From: Crossaster papposus
Lineage: Eukaryota; Echinodermata; Asteroidea; Velatida; Solasteridae
Assembly: GCA_037893245.1 (NCBI GenBank)
Contig: JBAIAA010000658.1
Coordinates: forward strand, 1 to 64,000
Reading direction: 5' to 3'
Length of the DNA stretch: 64,000 bases
Below are positions 8,076 to 18,010 of the stretch, one piece after another; position 1 is the stretch's first letter, and each line of letters starts with the position of its first letter. The notes below the pieces were generated by a model. It was not told where the DNA came from. It worked only from the letters and a program-made list of their open reading frames with translations, and searched no databases. Made by a program: the position numbers and the translations under genes.

Positions 8076-9060
8076 GAATACGTGCAGCATTCGGGTTTCA
8101 CAATTAAGTCGTTAATGGGGAAGTATAGTCGGGAGCCAGCAGCCTCGCGCGAGGGCGCGCTTTAGCGTATTATGCACCGCGACTCGACTATTATGGGTGC
8201 AGGGTTGTAAATAGGCCCAAAATTGCTTGCGCCGACCAGATCACATTTTGCATGCCCGGGAAATAATTTTCTAAAGAGCATTTTGAAAGCCTTGCATTTG
8301 AAGGATTGTAAAAATACAGTGTACCACCTCGGTTCGGGTGTGCGAGCTTCTAATTCTGAGCATTTGGGATGAATCTGGCCCTAGAATTGGCACTATACTT
8401 GGCTCTTTTTTCAAAATGGGCGCTTTGCAGATTTGGCTTCAGCACTAGTTTTAGGGGTGTTCTTCTTTGGAGGAAAATATCACTCAACAGTTATCAGATG
8501 ACCTCACACAAATCTAAAAGAAAATGAAAGATGGTGAAATAAGCTTCATTTTGGTGTATAGTTTAGTCACCTTGGAGAGTTGTGAGTATTTTCCCCAATT
8601 TTTTTGAAGTTGGGGTATTTATCATTGTTGTCTGTGGGACTTTATTTGGATGTGCGCAACCATTATGCACCGCAACTCGACAGTATCACCGGCCGCGACA
8701 AACATTAACGACTTGTCCACAAGTCTACCACCTGTAGTCGAGTCATCACTGCCTCGATCCCCTGCTGAACACGGAAACATGATTGGCACAAGTTTCCCAT
8801 CCACAAAACGGTACACGTTTAGCACTGCCACAACACTGTAGTTCGAGTTTGAGTTTGATTAGAACCGGGGGGGTTGACAAATACAAATAAACTCCTGTCC
8901 TGGTCCTGCACTGAAGTCGTAAAACGAAAACAACTCCAAGTCCCAACGCGCAAACGACGTTTTACTTTACAATTTCTTTCGGGAAATTCCGAGAATAGGT
9001 AGGTTTAAAAATACAAAATTAGGGACTGTCCTGAATCACTTTCTTTACTGTCTTATTGCA
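8076..9060. other. no gene seen; one 20-bp direct repeat
   Basis: ATTATGCACCGC followed by ACTCGAC occurs at 8169-8188 and 8662-8681 with one mismatch. No coding sequence is supported. Confidence 0.5.
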
Positions 9061-9069
9061 TTGCATTTG

Positions 9070-10490
9070 CAGTGGCTATCGTTACGGTAGTTACTAGTTT
9101 AAACGATCTGATTTCCCGACTTGACTAACCCCACAATTGCAACATCTGGACCCTTTAGTACTCTTGTCTTGGAACTAGTCCGAGTAACTTTGACCCAAAT
9201 ATCACCTTTTTCAACATTTGGACATGTTCTGGTGATATAACTATTATAAGCCACTTCGACATTCCAACTGCGCATGTGCACAACAAGATTCAACAATTTT
9301 TCTCTTGAGATAAACACGGCAGACAAATGCACACAAGGCTATGGGGGACGTGGTAACCAAATCCGCATTTTGTGCATTTTCTTGTGAAATCGAAAAGACG
9401 ATGAGAACCTTGTTCGAACAAAAGTTTGGCCACACAAAACACTACCCCTAGAACTCTGGGTCTCCCGACGCCCGTAGGGCGGAGACCCATAGATAGAGAG
9501 GGTTTTTACAGGTTAACCGCCGTTAAACAATAGAAACCGTGCACAAATTTCGGGCAATAACTCCATACTGCCGCACGGTGTACCCCAACCAAAAAATTAT
9601 AGGAGTACTTTATCAACTCACCCAGCTGCTGCCCACCAAAAACCGGTCGAATCTCGGCCAATTTCTGTAAAAAAAGGTGAAAACTATGCCCGTTCCTCAC
9701 AAACGCGACTGTTACAAGATGGCGGATAACTCGTGCGTAATTTCAAGCCGCAGAGCCGTTTTTAAAACACAAGCTTCATCTTCCGCAGCCTTATTTATAC
9801 AGTTTAGCAATGCCCCAGAGGTACAGCCACAATAGACCGAAGCCAGGGTTTGGAAAACAGCACTCGTTGAACGATGTTTTTCGCCATCTTGTAACAGTCG
9901 CGTTTGCGGAACGGGCATAGTTTTTACCTTTTTTACAGAAATTGGCCGAGATTTGACCGGTTTTTGGTGGGCAGCAGCTGGGTGAGTTGATAAAGTACTC
10001 ATACAAATTTTTGGTTGGGGTAGACCGTGCAGCAGTATGGAGTTATTGCCCGAAATTTGTGCACGGTTTCTATTGTTTAACGTCGGTTAACCTGTAAAAA
10101 CCCTCTCTATCTATGGGTCTCCGCCCTCGGGCGTCGGGAGACCCAGAGTTCTAGGGGTAACAAAACACCTGAAAACACCAAAACGTAAAACAAAATGTTA
10201 CTTAATAACTTTAGAACACGACGAAATCTTTAAATTCGCTGGTACCACGGTATGCTTTTGCACGCAATCGCTGAAATGTTTATCTCAAAAGAAAACAATC
10301 GTAAAATCTCCATACATGTGCACACGAGCAGCGGGAATATCGAACTTAGGCCTAAATCACCAGACCATGTCCAAAATTGCTATCCAAATGCTGAAAAAGG
10401 TAATATTTGGGTCCAACTACTCGGACTATCTTGGAACCAAACTATTTGAGTGAAAGGTCCAGAGTATGTTTTAATGTCAGGCTGGGCATG
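9070..10490. mobile_element. foldback element (outer pair of inverted arms)
   Basis: Sequence at about 9095-9330 is related in inverted orientation to about 10255-10480. Shared blocks include TTTATCTCAA(A/G)AGAAAA, CACCAGA(A/C)CATGTCC, GAAAAAGGT(G/A)ATATTTGGGTC and GGTCCAGA. The arms are clearly diverged (very roughly three quarters identical by eye). A smaller relative is at 30030-30215, sharing the terminal word CAGTGGCTATCGTTA. The centre holds a separate TA-flanked element. Confidence 0.7.
9445..10157. mobile_element. 713-bp non-autonomous DNA transposon, long TIRs, TA target duplication
   Basis: Arms of about 280 bp (9445-9724 and 9882-10157) are nearly identical inverted repeats starting CCCCTAGAACTCTGGG. 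The element is flanked by TA on both sides (9443-9444 and 10158-10159). A subterminal hairpin, GGGTCTCC ... GGAGACCC, sits inside each arm. The ~157-bp centre has no coding capacity. The TA duplication fits the Tc1/mariner-IS630 group or other TA-inserting families, but without a transposase I do not assign one. Arm similarity indicates it is younger than the surrounding foldback. Confidence 0.9.
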
Positions 10491-10503
10491 GCGCAGCAGT
10501 GTA

Positions 10504-11504
10504 AGGGGCCGTCCAAAGTTGTCAACATTTTTAAGATTGTGCAGAGCTCACTACTTTTCAAGACCCCCTCCCTCCCCCCAAAGTAGTACTTTTCATCATT
10601 TTATTTTTTCAATGTTGATGCACATGTTTTATCATCATTTTACATGTGTGCTGCACTACTAGGCCTATTAGCAATGTTATTCATGTTGCTGATGATCAAT
10701 GCAAGTTAAAAACAAAATCATTTAATTTTGTCAAAAACAATGTACTCATAGTACATACATACGTACACATGTACTTGCTGTATAGTTTATTTCAAACATA
10801 CAATGCTAAAAGCATGGCTGGTCTCTGGACTGCAACGATCGGACTGCAACAAGTACAGTGCGACACCATGATCATCGGCAGTGACAACCTCGTCCCAAGT
10901 GTACAAACTCCAAACACCGGTTGAGCGCGGTCGGGCATGGCGTGCACCATGTCCATGCACAGCTGTGGAAACGATTCGCAGCACAGTCTAGTCGTGTCAA
11001 AGGTTTATTCATTCATGCTTGGCACATTCGCGCTCTATTCAGGGTATTGATATACAGTACATGTACGTCATTTACATGTACAGTATAAAACACAATTGTT
11101 GGATTCGTCCATGCGCGCACGTACGTGTACACCTCCTGGTTAACGTTGCGCTATACGAAATCATTGCCAACTCGGCCGCTGCGGCGTGTAGGGCGGGCGG
11201 CGTCAAAAGCATATCCTAGCGCCACCTACGCTAGGGACGCATCGGGGTTTTTTTTCTCGGAGTTGCACAATAGCTGTAAACAAGGTATACCTGCTGAAGC
11301 AATCCTTTTGGAACAGCGGACTTTGTATCGCTTCTGATTAAAAAAACCAAACCTCAAATTATATAATTTACCTTTGCTGATTGTACGATACAAAATCAAC
11401 ATTTTATTCAACATTTAAAGTCGTACGCGGCCTCCGACCCCCCCTTCCCCCCTGTCATACGCTTTGTACGACCATTAAAATGTTGACAACTTTGGACGAC
11501 CCCT
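10504..11504. mobile_element. ~1-kb non-autonomous DNA element with GTCCAAAGTTG TIRs
   Basis: The left end reads AGGGGCCGTCCAAAGTTG and then TCAACATTTT. The right end is the inverted form with one change near the tip. Short pyrimidine-rich stretches follow both tips. The AGGGGYCGTCC start resembles ISL2EU-type tips from memory; the centre encodes nothing recognisable. Confidence 0.7.
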
Positions 11505-11520
11505 AACGGGACATTACTTG

Positions 11521-11685
11521 GGTAATAACAGTGCCAGGACCCGGTTATTACTGCATGATAATGACCGGGTTGGGGGATGACCGCTGGTAATGGATCGAGC
11601 CGAAGGCGAGGTCCATTACCAGCGGTCATCCCCCAACCCGGTCATTATCACGCAGTAATAACCGGGTCCTCGCACTGTTATTACC
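11521..11685. repeat. 165-bp near-perfect palindrome
   Basis: The sequence from GGTAATAACAGTGC folds back on itself to GCACTGTTATTACC. The axis is at about 11600-11607 in the word GAGCCGAAGGCGAGG. Mismatches are few. Its central word and its length match the second palindrome at 44646-44809, so both probably belong to one hairpin element family. Confidence 0.9.
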
Positions 11686-11689
11686 TTTA

Positions 11690-12435
11690 ATAAATACCTT
11701 TTAAACGAGAAAAATGTGAAAATGCTCCAAATTTTGTGACTTTCCTTTCGGCGATATTTCTACCGTTTTGTGTTCATGTTTAGGGGCCATGTTTTAGCTT
11801 ATATGTATGGTACCCTGTCTCTTCAATATGTGTTGTTATTATAACCCATACTTTGAGACCAGACTAGCTGACCACTGATGCCCACCGTGCATAGCAACGT
11901 GTTAGCATTAGCAGACGACACGCGCATTTTGAAAAATGCTGCGCGTATATAGATACAAACGTTCTACGCGTACATTTTATAGCGCGCAGTATCAAGATTT
12001 GACGCGTCCTTGTTACAAGTTACCGTAGAACTGTTGCATTCGGCCAATCATGGGCTTTTACATGATGCTTGATTAATGCTGGTTCAGGGAACATTTATTC
12101 GCTTCTTCTTGAAACCCATGATATTACTACCTGATAATCCACTCTGCGTGATCGAGTCTCGACCAATCAGAATCCAGCAACTCTCCTAGGTATTTATTAA
12201 AAATTATATCATGCATCACTATCATGCACTCGAACTGTACATCATTGTTCCTGACTGACTGTTCTGTAAAGTCTGCGAATGCTCGATCAGTGGCCATTGC
12301 AATTTGGGGTAAAGCATGGAGGAATAAGAATTCCCCCATGGTGAAAACATGCTAGGATATGATTCAAGATGGTTGTTGTTGTTAAGTTGTGATTATAATC
12401 TGTTACTGAATAAATATGACCCTCGGCCTCTCCAA
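11690..12435. other. no gene seen
   Basis: Unremarkable AT-rich DNA. A GCATGGAGGAATAAG word at 12314-12328 recurs at 17996, and inverted at 16593, 25468 and 25824. Confidence 0.4.
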
Positions 12436-12444
12436 GAAAAGGTG

Positions 12445-12560
12445 ACATAAGTCGCAAAAACTAAAAAATAGAGTTATGTACCGGTACATGATTAAAAAGT
12501 CCAGGATATAAGCTTTCATTTGGTATGTAGTACAGCTCCATATCCCCCATCCCCTAGTGT
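12445..12560. repeat. dispersed repeat, copy 1 of 3
   Basis: The block GTCGCAAAAAC...GTACATG...CTTTCATTTGG...AGCTCCATA recurs at about 40050-40210 and 44205-44370. The copies are diverged. This copy is the shortest. Confidence 0.65.
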
Positions 12561-12654
12561 AGGATGCTACGTATATTTGCCTTTTTTTAAGCTAAGGATG
12601 CTTTTTTTGGTTTCATTGGCTAGAGTAGACTCTCGGCTCTCAGAAAAGTATTGG

Positions 12655-12945
12655 TAACATTTTTTTCCATCAAACGTATGGCCGCCATCTTGAATTTCAA
12701 AATGGCCGCCGTTTCCAAAAGAATTTGTCCTATAACTTTGGTTCTGAGCAACATATGGAGTCAAACTTGGTGGCAAAGCCTATGTTTTCAATACCAGGGA
12801 GTTCAAAAATATCAAAATTAAGTTTATAGCTATATATACGTATGACCGCCATCTTGGATTTCAAAATGGCCGCCATTTCTAGAGGATTTTGCCATATAAC
12901 TTTGGTTCTGAGCAACATATGAAGTCAAACTTAGTGGCAATAAAA
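12655..12945. repeat. ~167-bp repeat with CCGCCATCTTG / AAAATGGCCGCC motif, two copies
   Basis: Two units, anchored at about 12680 and 12847, share CGCCATCTTG(A/G)ATTTC, AAAATGGCCGCC and TTGGTTCTGAGCAACATATG. Related units occur at about 53085 and, inverted, at about 56632 and 56800 with 168-bp spacing. The GCCGCCATCTTG word matches the YY1 consensus. Confidence 0.85.
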
Positions 12946-13219
12946 TGTATAGCTACATGTATAGCTGTTGTCAGCAATCTTAGGCTGGCAGGTGTTATTA
13001 CGCAGCTATAGTGTAAATTATAAACTTGACAATAATAATTTGCTTTTGATGCTGTTTTTACTTGTACCAGATGTTTTATAATATGCTAATTAAATTGTTG
13101 ACCCTTTTGGTAATCTGTAATAACATGACAATATGAGAGCTGTCAAATAAGGGTGATGTTGTGGTTAGTTAACACTGTATACCAATACCATCCTCAGGCT
13201 ATCAACCCCCACCCCCACA

Positions 13220-13242
13220 CCCCCCCCCCCCCCCCCCCCCCC
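13220..13242. repeat. poly(C) run of 23
   Basis: An uninterrupted C tract, preceded by CCCCCACCCCCACA. It could form a G-quadruplex on the minus strand and is a likely assembly-length uncertainty. Confidence 0.9.
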
Positions 13243-13267
13243 TTCCCCTCCCTCCGCAAGCAACATT

Positions 13268-15330
13268 ATGGATCTAACCCTGTCATCGCATCAAAACTTC
13301 ATCAAGAACACTCAAATAGTGGAAGGTATTATTAGTGATCATGAGGCGGTATTGAGTGACATTGACTTCCAGCCTGCAGTCAACAAGAAGGCACCTAAAA
13401 GAATCTGGTTTTTTTAGCAAATGTGACATGGAAGGTGTGAGATCGGATTTTGTAACCTTTCAAGAAGAATTTTTCAGCGAGGCACCTCGCCGATCAACCA
13501 ATGAGAACTGGCTCCTGTTGAAGAATTTTATTCTGCAGACAATGAAGAAAAACACCCCAGTAAGATTGTAGGATCTCGTGCCAACCGGCCATGGATTACA
13601 CTTCCCTCGAACGTATGATCAGAAAGAAGGCTAGAATGTACAAGAAGGCAAAAGCTCCCAACTCCAAGGATGACTGGGATCATTTTAAGTCATTCCGCAA
13701 TGAAGAAAGATCCCATCCTCCTACTGGTCATACACCAACCGTATCATAATGACAAACATAAAAACTATTTCTGGCGCTACATACTACTGGTATCTCACCC
13801 CTTACACACAATAACAAGATCATCTCAAGACAACCAAGGTACAGCTAGAATTTTGAATATGAAATTTATGTCTGTTTCACCTCCGAGAGTCTGTCATCTA
13901 TGCGCAAGTCTTCGTTTCCTGATGCCTAGCACATTGAGATCTCAGTCAGTGGTGTGCGTAAACCCCTTGAGAATTTATTTATTTATTTTATTTTTATTTA
14001 TGTCATATTTAATGAGGGTAAACTCCTTGTACAACACTGCTTTCCATAGAGGCCCTCAGGTGCTGAATTGCGAAGGACGTGGCTACAATGTAGTCGAGAC
14101 GCTGGCACGTAAAGGCGCCTATGGCAGCCGGCCACATCGACACATATGACTACGGAGCACATCCTGAGATCGAAAGTGTTTGATTTTTCCAGATGGAGGA
14201 AAACCGGAGGACCCGGAGAAAAAACCCTCATGACACAGGAGAGAACCAACGCACAACTCTAATCACATATGGTCCAGGCCGGAAATCGAACCTGGGCCGC
14301 ATTGGTGAGAGGCAAGCGCTTTACGCACAAGCCATCATCAAGATTAGCATCATCAAGGCAACAGGTTCGGATTCCATTCTAGCCTGTTTTTTTTAAGACA
14401 TGGCAGAAAAAAATATCTACTATCTTGTCATCCATCTTTCAACAGTCGTTGAAGTCTGGTAAAATCCCTCATGACTGGAGGATCGTAGTGAAGCCGCCAA
14501 CTACCGACCCGTATCACTCGCATCAATATCATGTAAAAACTTGAGCATATTATTTGTAGCCCTGTGATGGATCATTATGAAACTCAAAACATTTTTGGGG
14601 GAAAGTCAACTTGGCATTTGCCCTGGCCGCTCCTTTGAATCACAGCTTATCATTACAACTCGTGAACTTGCTGAGGCCCTGGATGACAGAAAGCAAACAG
14701 ATTTTATCATTCTCGACTTCTCTAAGGCTTTTGATGGAGTACCCTACCAAAGGCTCCTCCTTATTAAAACTATATCATTACGGAGTTCGTGGCTCACTTA
14801 TGAAGTGGTTCAACAACTTTCTCACCCAAAGAAGCCTGCGAGTTGTGGTGGATGGCGAAGCTTCAGAGTGGTCAGATGTTCTTTCTGGAGTTCCCCAAAG
14901 CACGGTGTTAGGGCCATTGTTATTTTTCACATTCACCAATGGTGTATCACTATCAATCTCCATCACATCGAATGTTTTTTTGTACCGTTCTATTAACAAT
15001 GTGGATGAATGCAGAGCTCTTCAAAAATATCTTGATTCAGCTTCATTCTTAGTCGGCCAAATGGCAGATGAAGTTTAACATCGCCAAATGCCATGTGATG
15101 CAAGTTTCCTACCTGAAAAACAACATCGGCTTTGACTACCACTTGCGTGATGATGTACGGACATCAGTTGATGAACATCCATTCCTCCAAGGACATCCAT
15201 AAGTTCTTTTTCATGCCTACAGCTGTCTGGCAGTGGAATGCTCTTTCTGTAGATGTCATCTCAGCTTCATTAGTGGGGGTCTTCCGGGCACTTGTTTTCC
15301 CCCTACTTCTAGCTTTTAAAAATTGCACCT
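13268..15330 (+). pseudogene. broken CR1/Jockey-type LINE ORF2
   Basis: The endonuclease end is seen at 13268-13410 (GIISDHEAVLSDIDF), a linker at 13560-13760, the pre-palm word KATGSDSI near 14350, reverse transcriptase at 14577-15078 and the typical C-terminal FMPTAVWQWNALSVDV block near 15210-15290. RT motif A is LDFSKAFD (about 14710-14740); the GVPQ block is changed to GVPQSTVLGPL. The catalytic FADD motif is missing: TSNV runs straight into FLYRSINN, which fits a small internal deletion. Reading passes between frames at least twice (14577 frame to 14611 frame, and again after about 15078) and there are stops in the linker. A SINE in the opposite orientation interrupts the linker at 13955-14345. 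The element is dead and old. Confidence 0.85.
13955..14345 (-). mobile_element. tRNA-derived SINE inserted in the LINE
   Basis: Read on the minus strand, a tRNA-like head (GTGCGTAAAGCGCTTGCC, then a B box close to GGTTCGATTTCC near 14290) is followed by a core with TTTTCTCCGGGTCCTCCGG, a ~200-bp body and a tail of ATAAATAAAATAAAT near 13970-14000. The core resembles the conserved Meta-type SINE core of invertebrates (from memory). Confidence 0.75.
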
Positions 15331-15484
15331 GTACATACGGTATTTTCTGCTCAACCTTCGCCCAGCTTCATGTGCACCTTAAGCTTCACCTCCCCGTTAA
15401 TATCCAGAAGTGGACTTTGATGAGTATCACCGTAGACGTAGTTGTGTCCTCGTTGATTAGTGGATGAGATGGAGCTGCAAGCCT

Positions 15485-15967
15485 TGAATTTGGTACATGT
15501 ATACCGACCGCCTGTACACATCAATCCCATTGGCCAGAACACTGCTCTCCCGCAATACTTACCTCACTGGTGCTGTGAAGTCCAACAGTCGAGGTCTGCC
15601 CAAAGACCTAAAGGGCAGGCTGGGGGGCATGAGAAAGGTTTCCAGAGGAACATTCTACTCCCGCCAGAACAAACAAATGGTTCTCACAATGTGGAAAGAC
15701 AGCAAGGCTATGGCGACTCTCTGCACAGCTCATTAGGGATGGAGAGATCCAGACCAGCATACCGTGAAATGCAAGGTACCAGATGACAACGGTCGCAGGA
15801 AGACCCAGGTGCTACCAGCTCCGCCCCAAGTTATCGACTACATGTCAAACATGGGAGGAGTGGACCGTGAAAATAGACTCCGGGCCTATTACACCTGCTC
15901 CAAAAAGTCCCAGTTCTGGTGGAAGAAAGTTCTTTACTTCTTGATGGACATACAGTACATTTCATAA
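15485..15967 (+). pseudogene. piggyBac transposase, catalytic part
   Basis: The frame carries a PGBD4-like catalytic region. TDRLYTSIPLARTLLSRNTYLTG corresponds to the DNxYTS (third Asp) block of piggyBac, followed by the SNSRGLPKDLK, FYSRQNKQMVLTMWKDSKAM, MGGVDRENRLRAYY and WWKKVLYFLMDI blocks. There is one in-frame stop after CTAH (15734-15736) and reading then resumes in the same frame. The first two catalytic Asp regions are not recognisable upstream, where sequence 15340-15480 only partly aligns. A SINE follows immediately and the C-terminal zinc domain lies over 1 kb downstream, so the gene is disrupted. Confidence 0.85.
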
Positions 15968-15973
15968 TTTAGG

Positions 15974-16250
15974 GGGGAGTCGGGTTGGTGTAGCGGTTCT
16001 TTCCTCGCCTTCCACCACTATGACCCGGGTTCGAATCCGGCCTGGGCCAATAATGGATTGGGTTTTCAGTCCCTGCCTGACTCCGTGGGTTTTTCCCTAG
16101 GATATTTTTCTGGGGTTTTCCTCCCACCTCTAAAACTGTAACTTCTTCACATTAATTGTTGAATGAAATAAAAAATTGTTGAATGAAATTTGTTCCCGTC
16201 GTGAATATGGCCATTGATGCTGGTACGTTAAACCCTAAAAACTCACTCAC
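15974..16250 (+). mobile_element. tRNA-derived SINE with 12-bp target-site duplication
   Basis: The A box TGGTGTAGCGG is at 15986-15996 and the B box GGTTCGAATCC at 16028-16038. A core (ACTCCGTGGGTTTTTCCC ... TTTTCCTCCCACC) and an AT-rich body follow. The element is bounded by TCATAATTTAGG at 15962-15973 and 16251-16262. The perfect duplication implies a fairly recent insertion into the already present piggyBac copy. Confidence 0.92.
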
Positions 16251-16328
16251 TCATAATTTAGGTTACATATCGAGCCGCTCGAAAGGCTCGATTATCGAGC
16301 CTCTCGATGCCAACTGAGTGCATACTCG

Positions 16329-16520
16329 ATCTCCGCTCGAACGTCGCTCGATGCGCGCTCGAACTTGGCTCGATGCGCTCTCGATCCGCACTCGAACTCC
16401 ACTCGATCTGCGCTTGAACTCCGCTCGATCTCCGCTCGATCCGCGCTTGATCTCCGCTCGATGCGCGATTGATCTCCGCTTGATCCGCGCTCGATCTCCG
16501 CTTGATGTGCATTAGATAAA
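16329..16520. repeat. 11-bp minisatellite (ATCTCCGCTCG)
   Basis: About 17 imperfect copies of an 11-bp unit ending in CTCG or CTTG. Several frames stay open through it but none looks like a real gene. It lies between the two halves of the piggyBac relic. Confidence 0.9.
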
Positions 16521-16763
16521 TATACGCTCAATTCCCATATTCACGCTCGATATGATGCGACTGATATGACCTGAGATATTGTCTGTAAACCCCTTCTTAT
16601 TCCTCCATGGTATCCCTAACAAATCCCAGTTATAAAAGCCTTTCTTTAATAATATAGTTCCTTCCACGTGCAGAGACTATGAGATCATATCACTTAGATC
16701 CTAAGATCCTGGTGTGCATGTACCATGGTACATTCACCAGAGGGGTTGTCACTTGTCAGGCCC

Positions 16764-16779
16764 CAGTGGCTATCGTTTA
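16764..16779. repeat. isolated CAGTGGCTATCGTT word
   Basis: The same tip-like word starts the foldback elements at 9070 and 30030. It may be a transposon end without a visible partner. Confidence 0.4.
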
Positions 16780-17094
16780 ACTGACCTGTCTGAAGTTATA
16801 ATGAATGACGAGAAAAGCATGAAAAACAGCGTTTGTTTTCAACCGGCATCAGGCAGTTATTCTTTAATATGTTATTTGTGCTTTTTATACAATTATTTTT
16901 CAGAATAATTACAGGATATCTAGCGCAATCATTTTGCTGGATGCCTAGAATAATTATTTACTTTCAGATGAGTAAGATATTTCTTAATAATTCCTTAGTA
17001 AATATTGTTGATATCTGCAAATGATTAATCCTACATGTACCTTTAAGTCTTGAAATTGTTGTAAAAAAAACATCAAGCCACTCAGCCATAGCAT

Positions 17095-17375
17095 GTTCAT
17101 CTTGGATCTAGCAACAGAGCTGATCGACGGCTATGCTGGGGTTCACCAACCCCCAGTGCAAAGCTGCCTCAAATGTCCCAGGCCACAACATCAAAGGCCA
17201 CTACAACACAAAGATGCCCAGCCTGTACCCAAAGCGATGCAGATGGTGCCAAGAGAATGATGGGGTGACACAATCGGGGAGAGTGAAAATGACAAGAAGT
17301 GGCTGTGCAGTATGCATGGTAAACCTGTGTCCCGGGCCCTGCTTTGTCAAGTTTCACCATGCTGCATCTCTTTAG
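17095..17375 (+). pseudogene. piggyBac transposase C-terminal cysteine-rich domain
   Basis: MFILDLATELIDGYAG at about 17095-17145 matches the helix that precedes the zinc domain. A frame change near 17140 leads into the 17133-17375 frame, which carries the cross-brace ligands CRWCQEN...GCAVCMVNLCPGPCFVKFHH. That C-x2-C...C-x2-C...LC...CF..FH pattern is the piggyBac CRD that binds transposon ends. It belongs with 15485-15967, separated by the SINE and the minisatellite. Confidence 0.8.
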
Positions 17376-17439
17376 GGCTCTGTATCTACCACAACCACCA
17401 CCACAACAGACACCACAACGGAGGAGTCGCAGCCTAAGC

Positions 17440-17640
17440 CTCCTAAGGAGAAGACGAAGAAGACAAAGAAGATGAAGAAGACGAAGAAGACGAAGAAAAA
17501 GAAGAAGACAAAGAAGAAGACAAAGAAGATGAAGAAAACGAAGAAGAAGACGAAGAAGAAGAAGAAGACAAAGAAGACGAAGAAGAAGAAGAAGACAAAG
17601 AAGACGAAGAAGAAGTAGATGACGAAGAAAGAAAAACCAT
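17440..17640. repeat. GAAGAC/AAG-rich microsatellite
   Basis: An imperfect purine-rich triplet array (GAAGAC, AAGAAG). The Ser- or Leu-rich minus-strand frames here are artefacts. Confidence 0.9.
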
Positions 17641-17754
17641 AGAATCCAATGTAAAATAAAAAGAAGCAAGAGCAAGAAAAATTACAAACAAGAAAAAAAG
17701 AAAAAAAGGAACCTTTTAGTTCTCAATTATAAGTTCAAAACAAAGAAGAATAAG

Positions 17755-17905
17755 AAGAAAGTAAAACCCCCTCACCCCCCAAAAAAAACCTAAGAAAAAC
17801 ACCACCAAATTTTAAGAGGCCGTGTGAGCCTGTTTTGCCCCGACTGCAGTCACTGGGCACGAGCTGGTGAATACTGGGCCGTAGATGGACAGATGAAAAT
17901 TGTCC
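17755..17905 (-). repeat. dispersed repeat, inverted partner of 27515-27710
   Basis: On the minus strand this reads CATCTACGGCCCAGTATTC ... CACCAGCT ... TGACTGCAGTC ... CTTAAAATTTGGTGGTG. The same order of blocks occurs on the plus strand at 27515-27710. Confidence 0.75.
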
Positions 17906-18010
17906 CCAGTAGTGCACTGGAAGTGCATTGTTTATCTGTTTTGTGTCAAGGATAACAGTTGGCATACCAAGGGTAAAGTGTGTTGGTCCCTTGCAGCATG
18001 GAGGAATAAG

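Noticed and set aside
16028-16038. Functional tRNA gene
   Set aside because: A and B boxes belong to a SINE head; the sequence does not fold as a complete tRNA and continues into a SINE core with a target duplication.
16258-16531. Arg/Ser-rich repeat proteins near 16.3-16.5 kb
   Set aside because: An 11-bp minisatellite gives open frames in several phases; no other evidence of coding.
17169-17691. Leu- and Ser-rich minus-strand proteins
   Set aside because: Translation of a purine-rich microsatellite and of the antisense of the piggyBac zinc domain.
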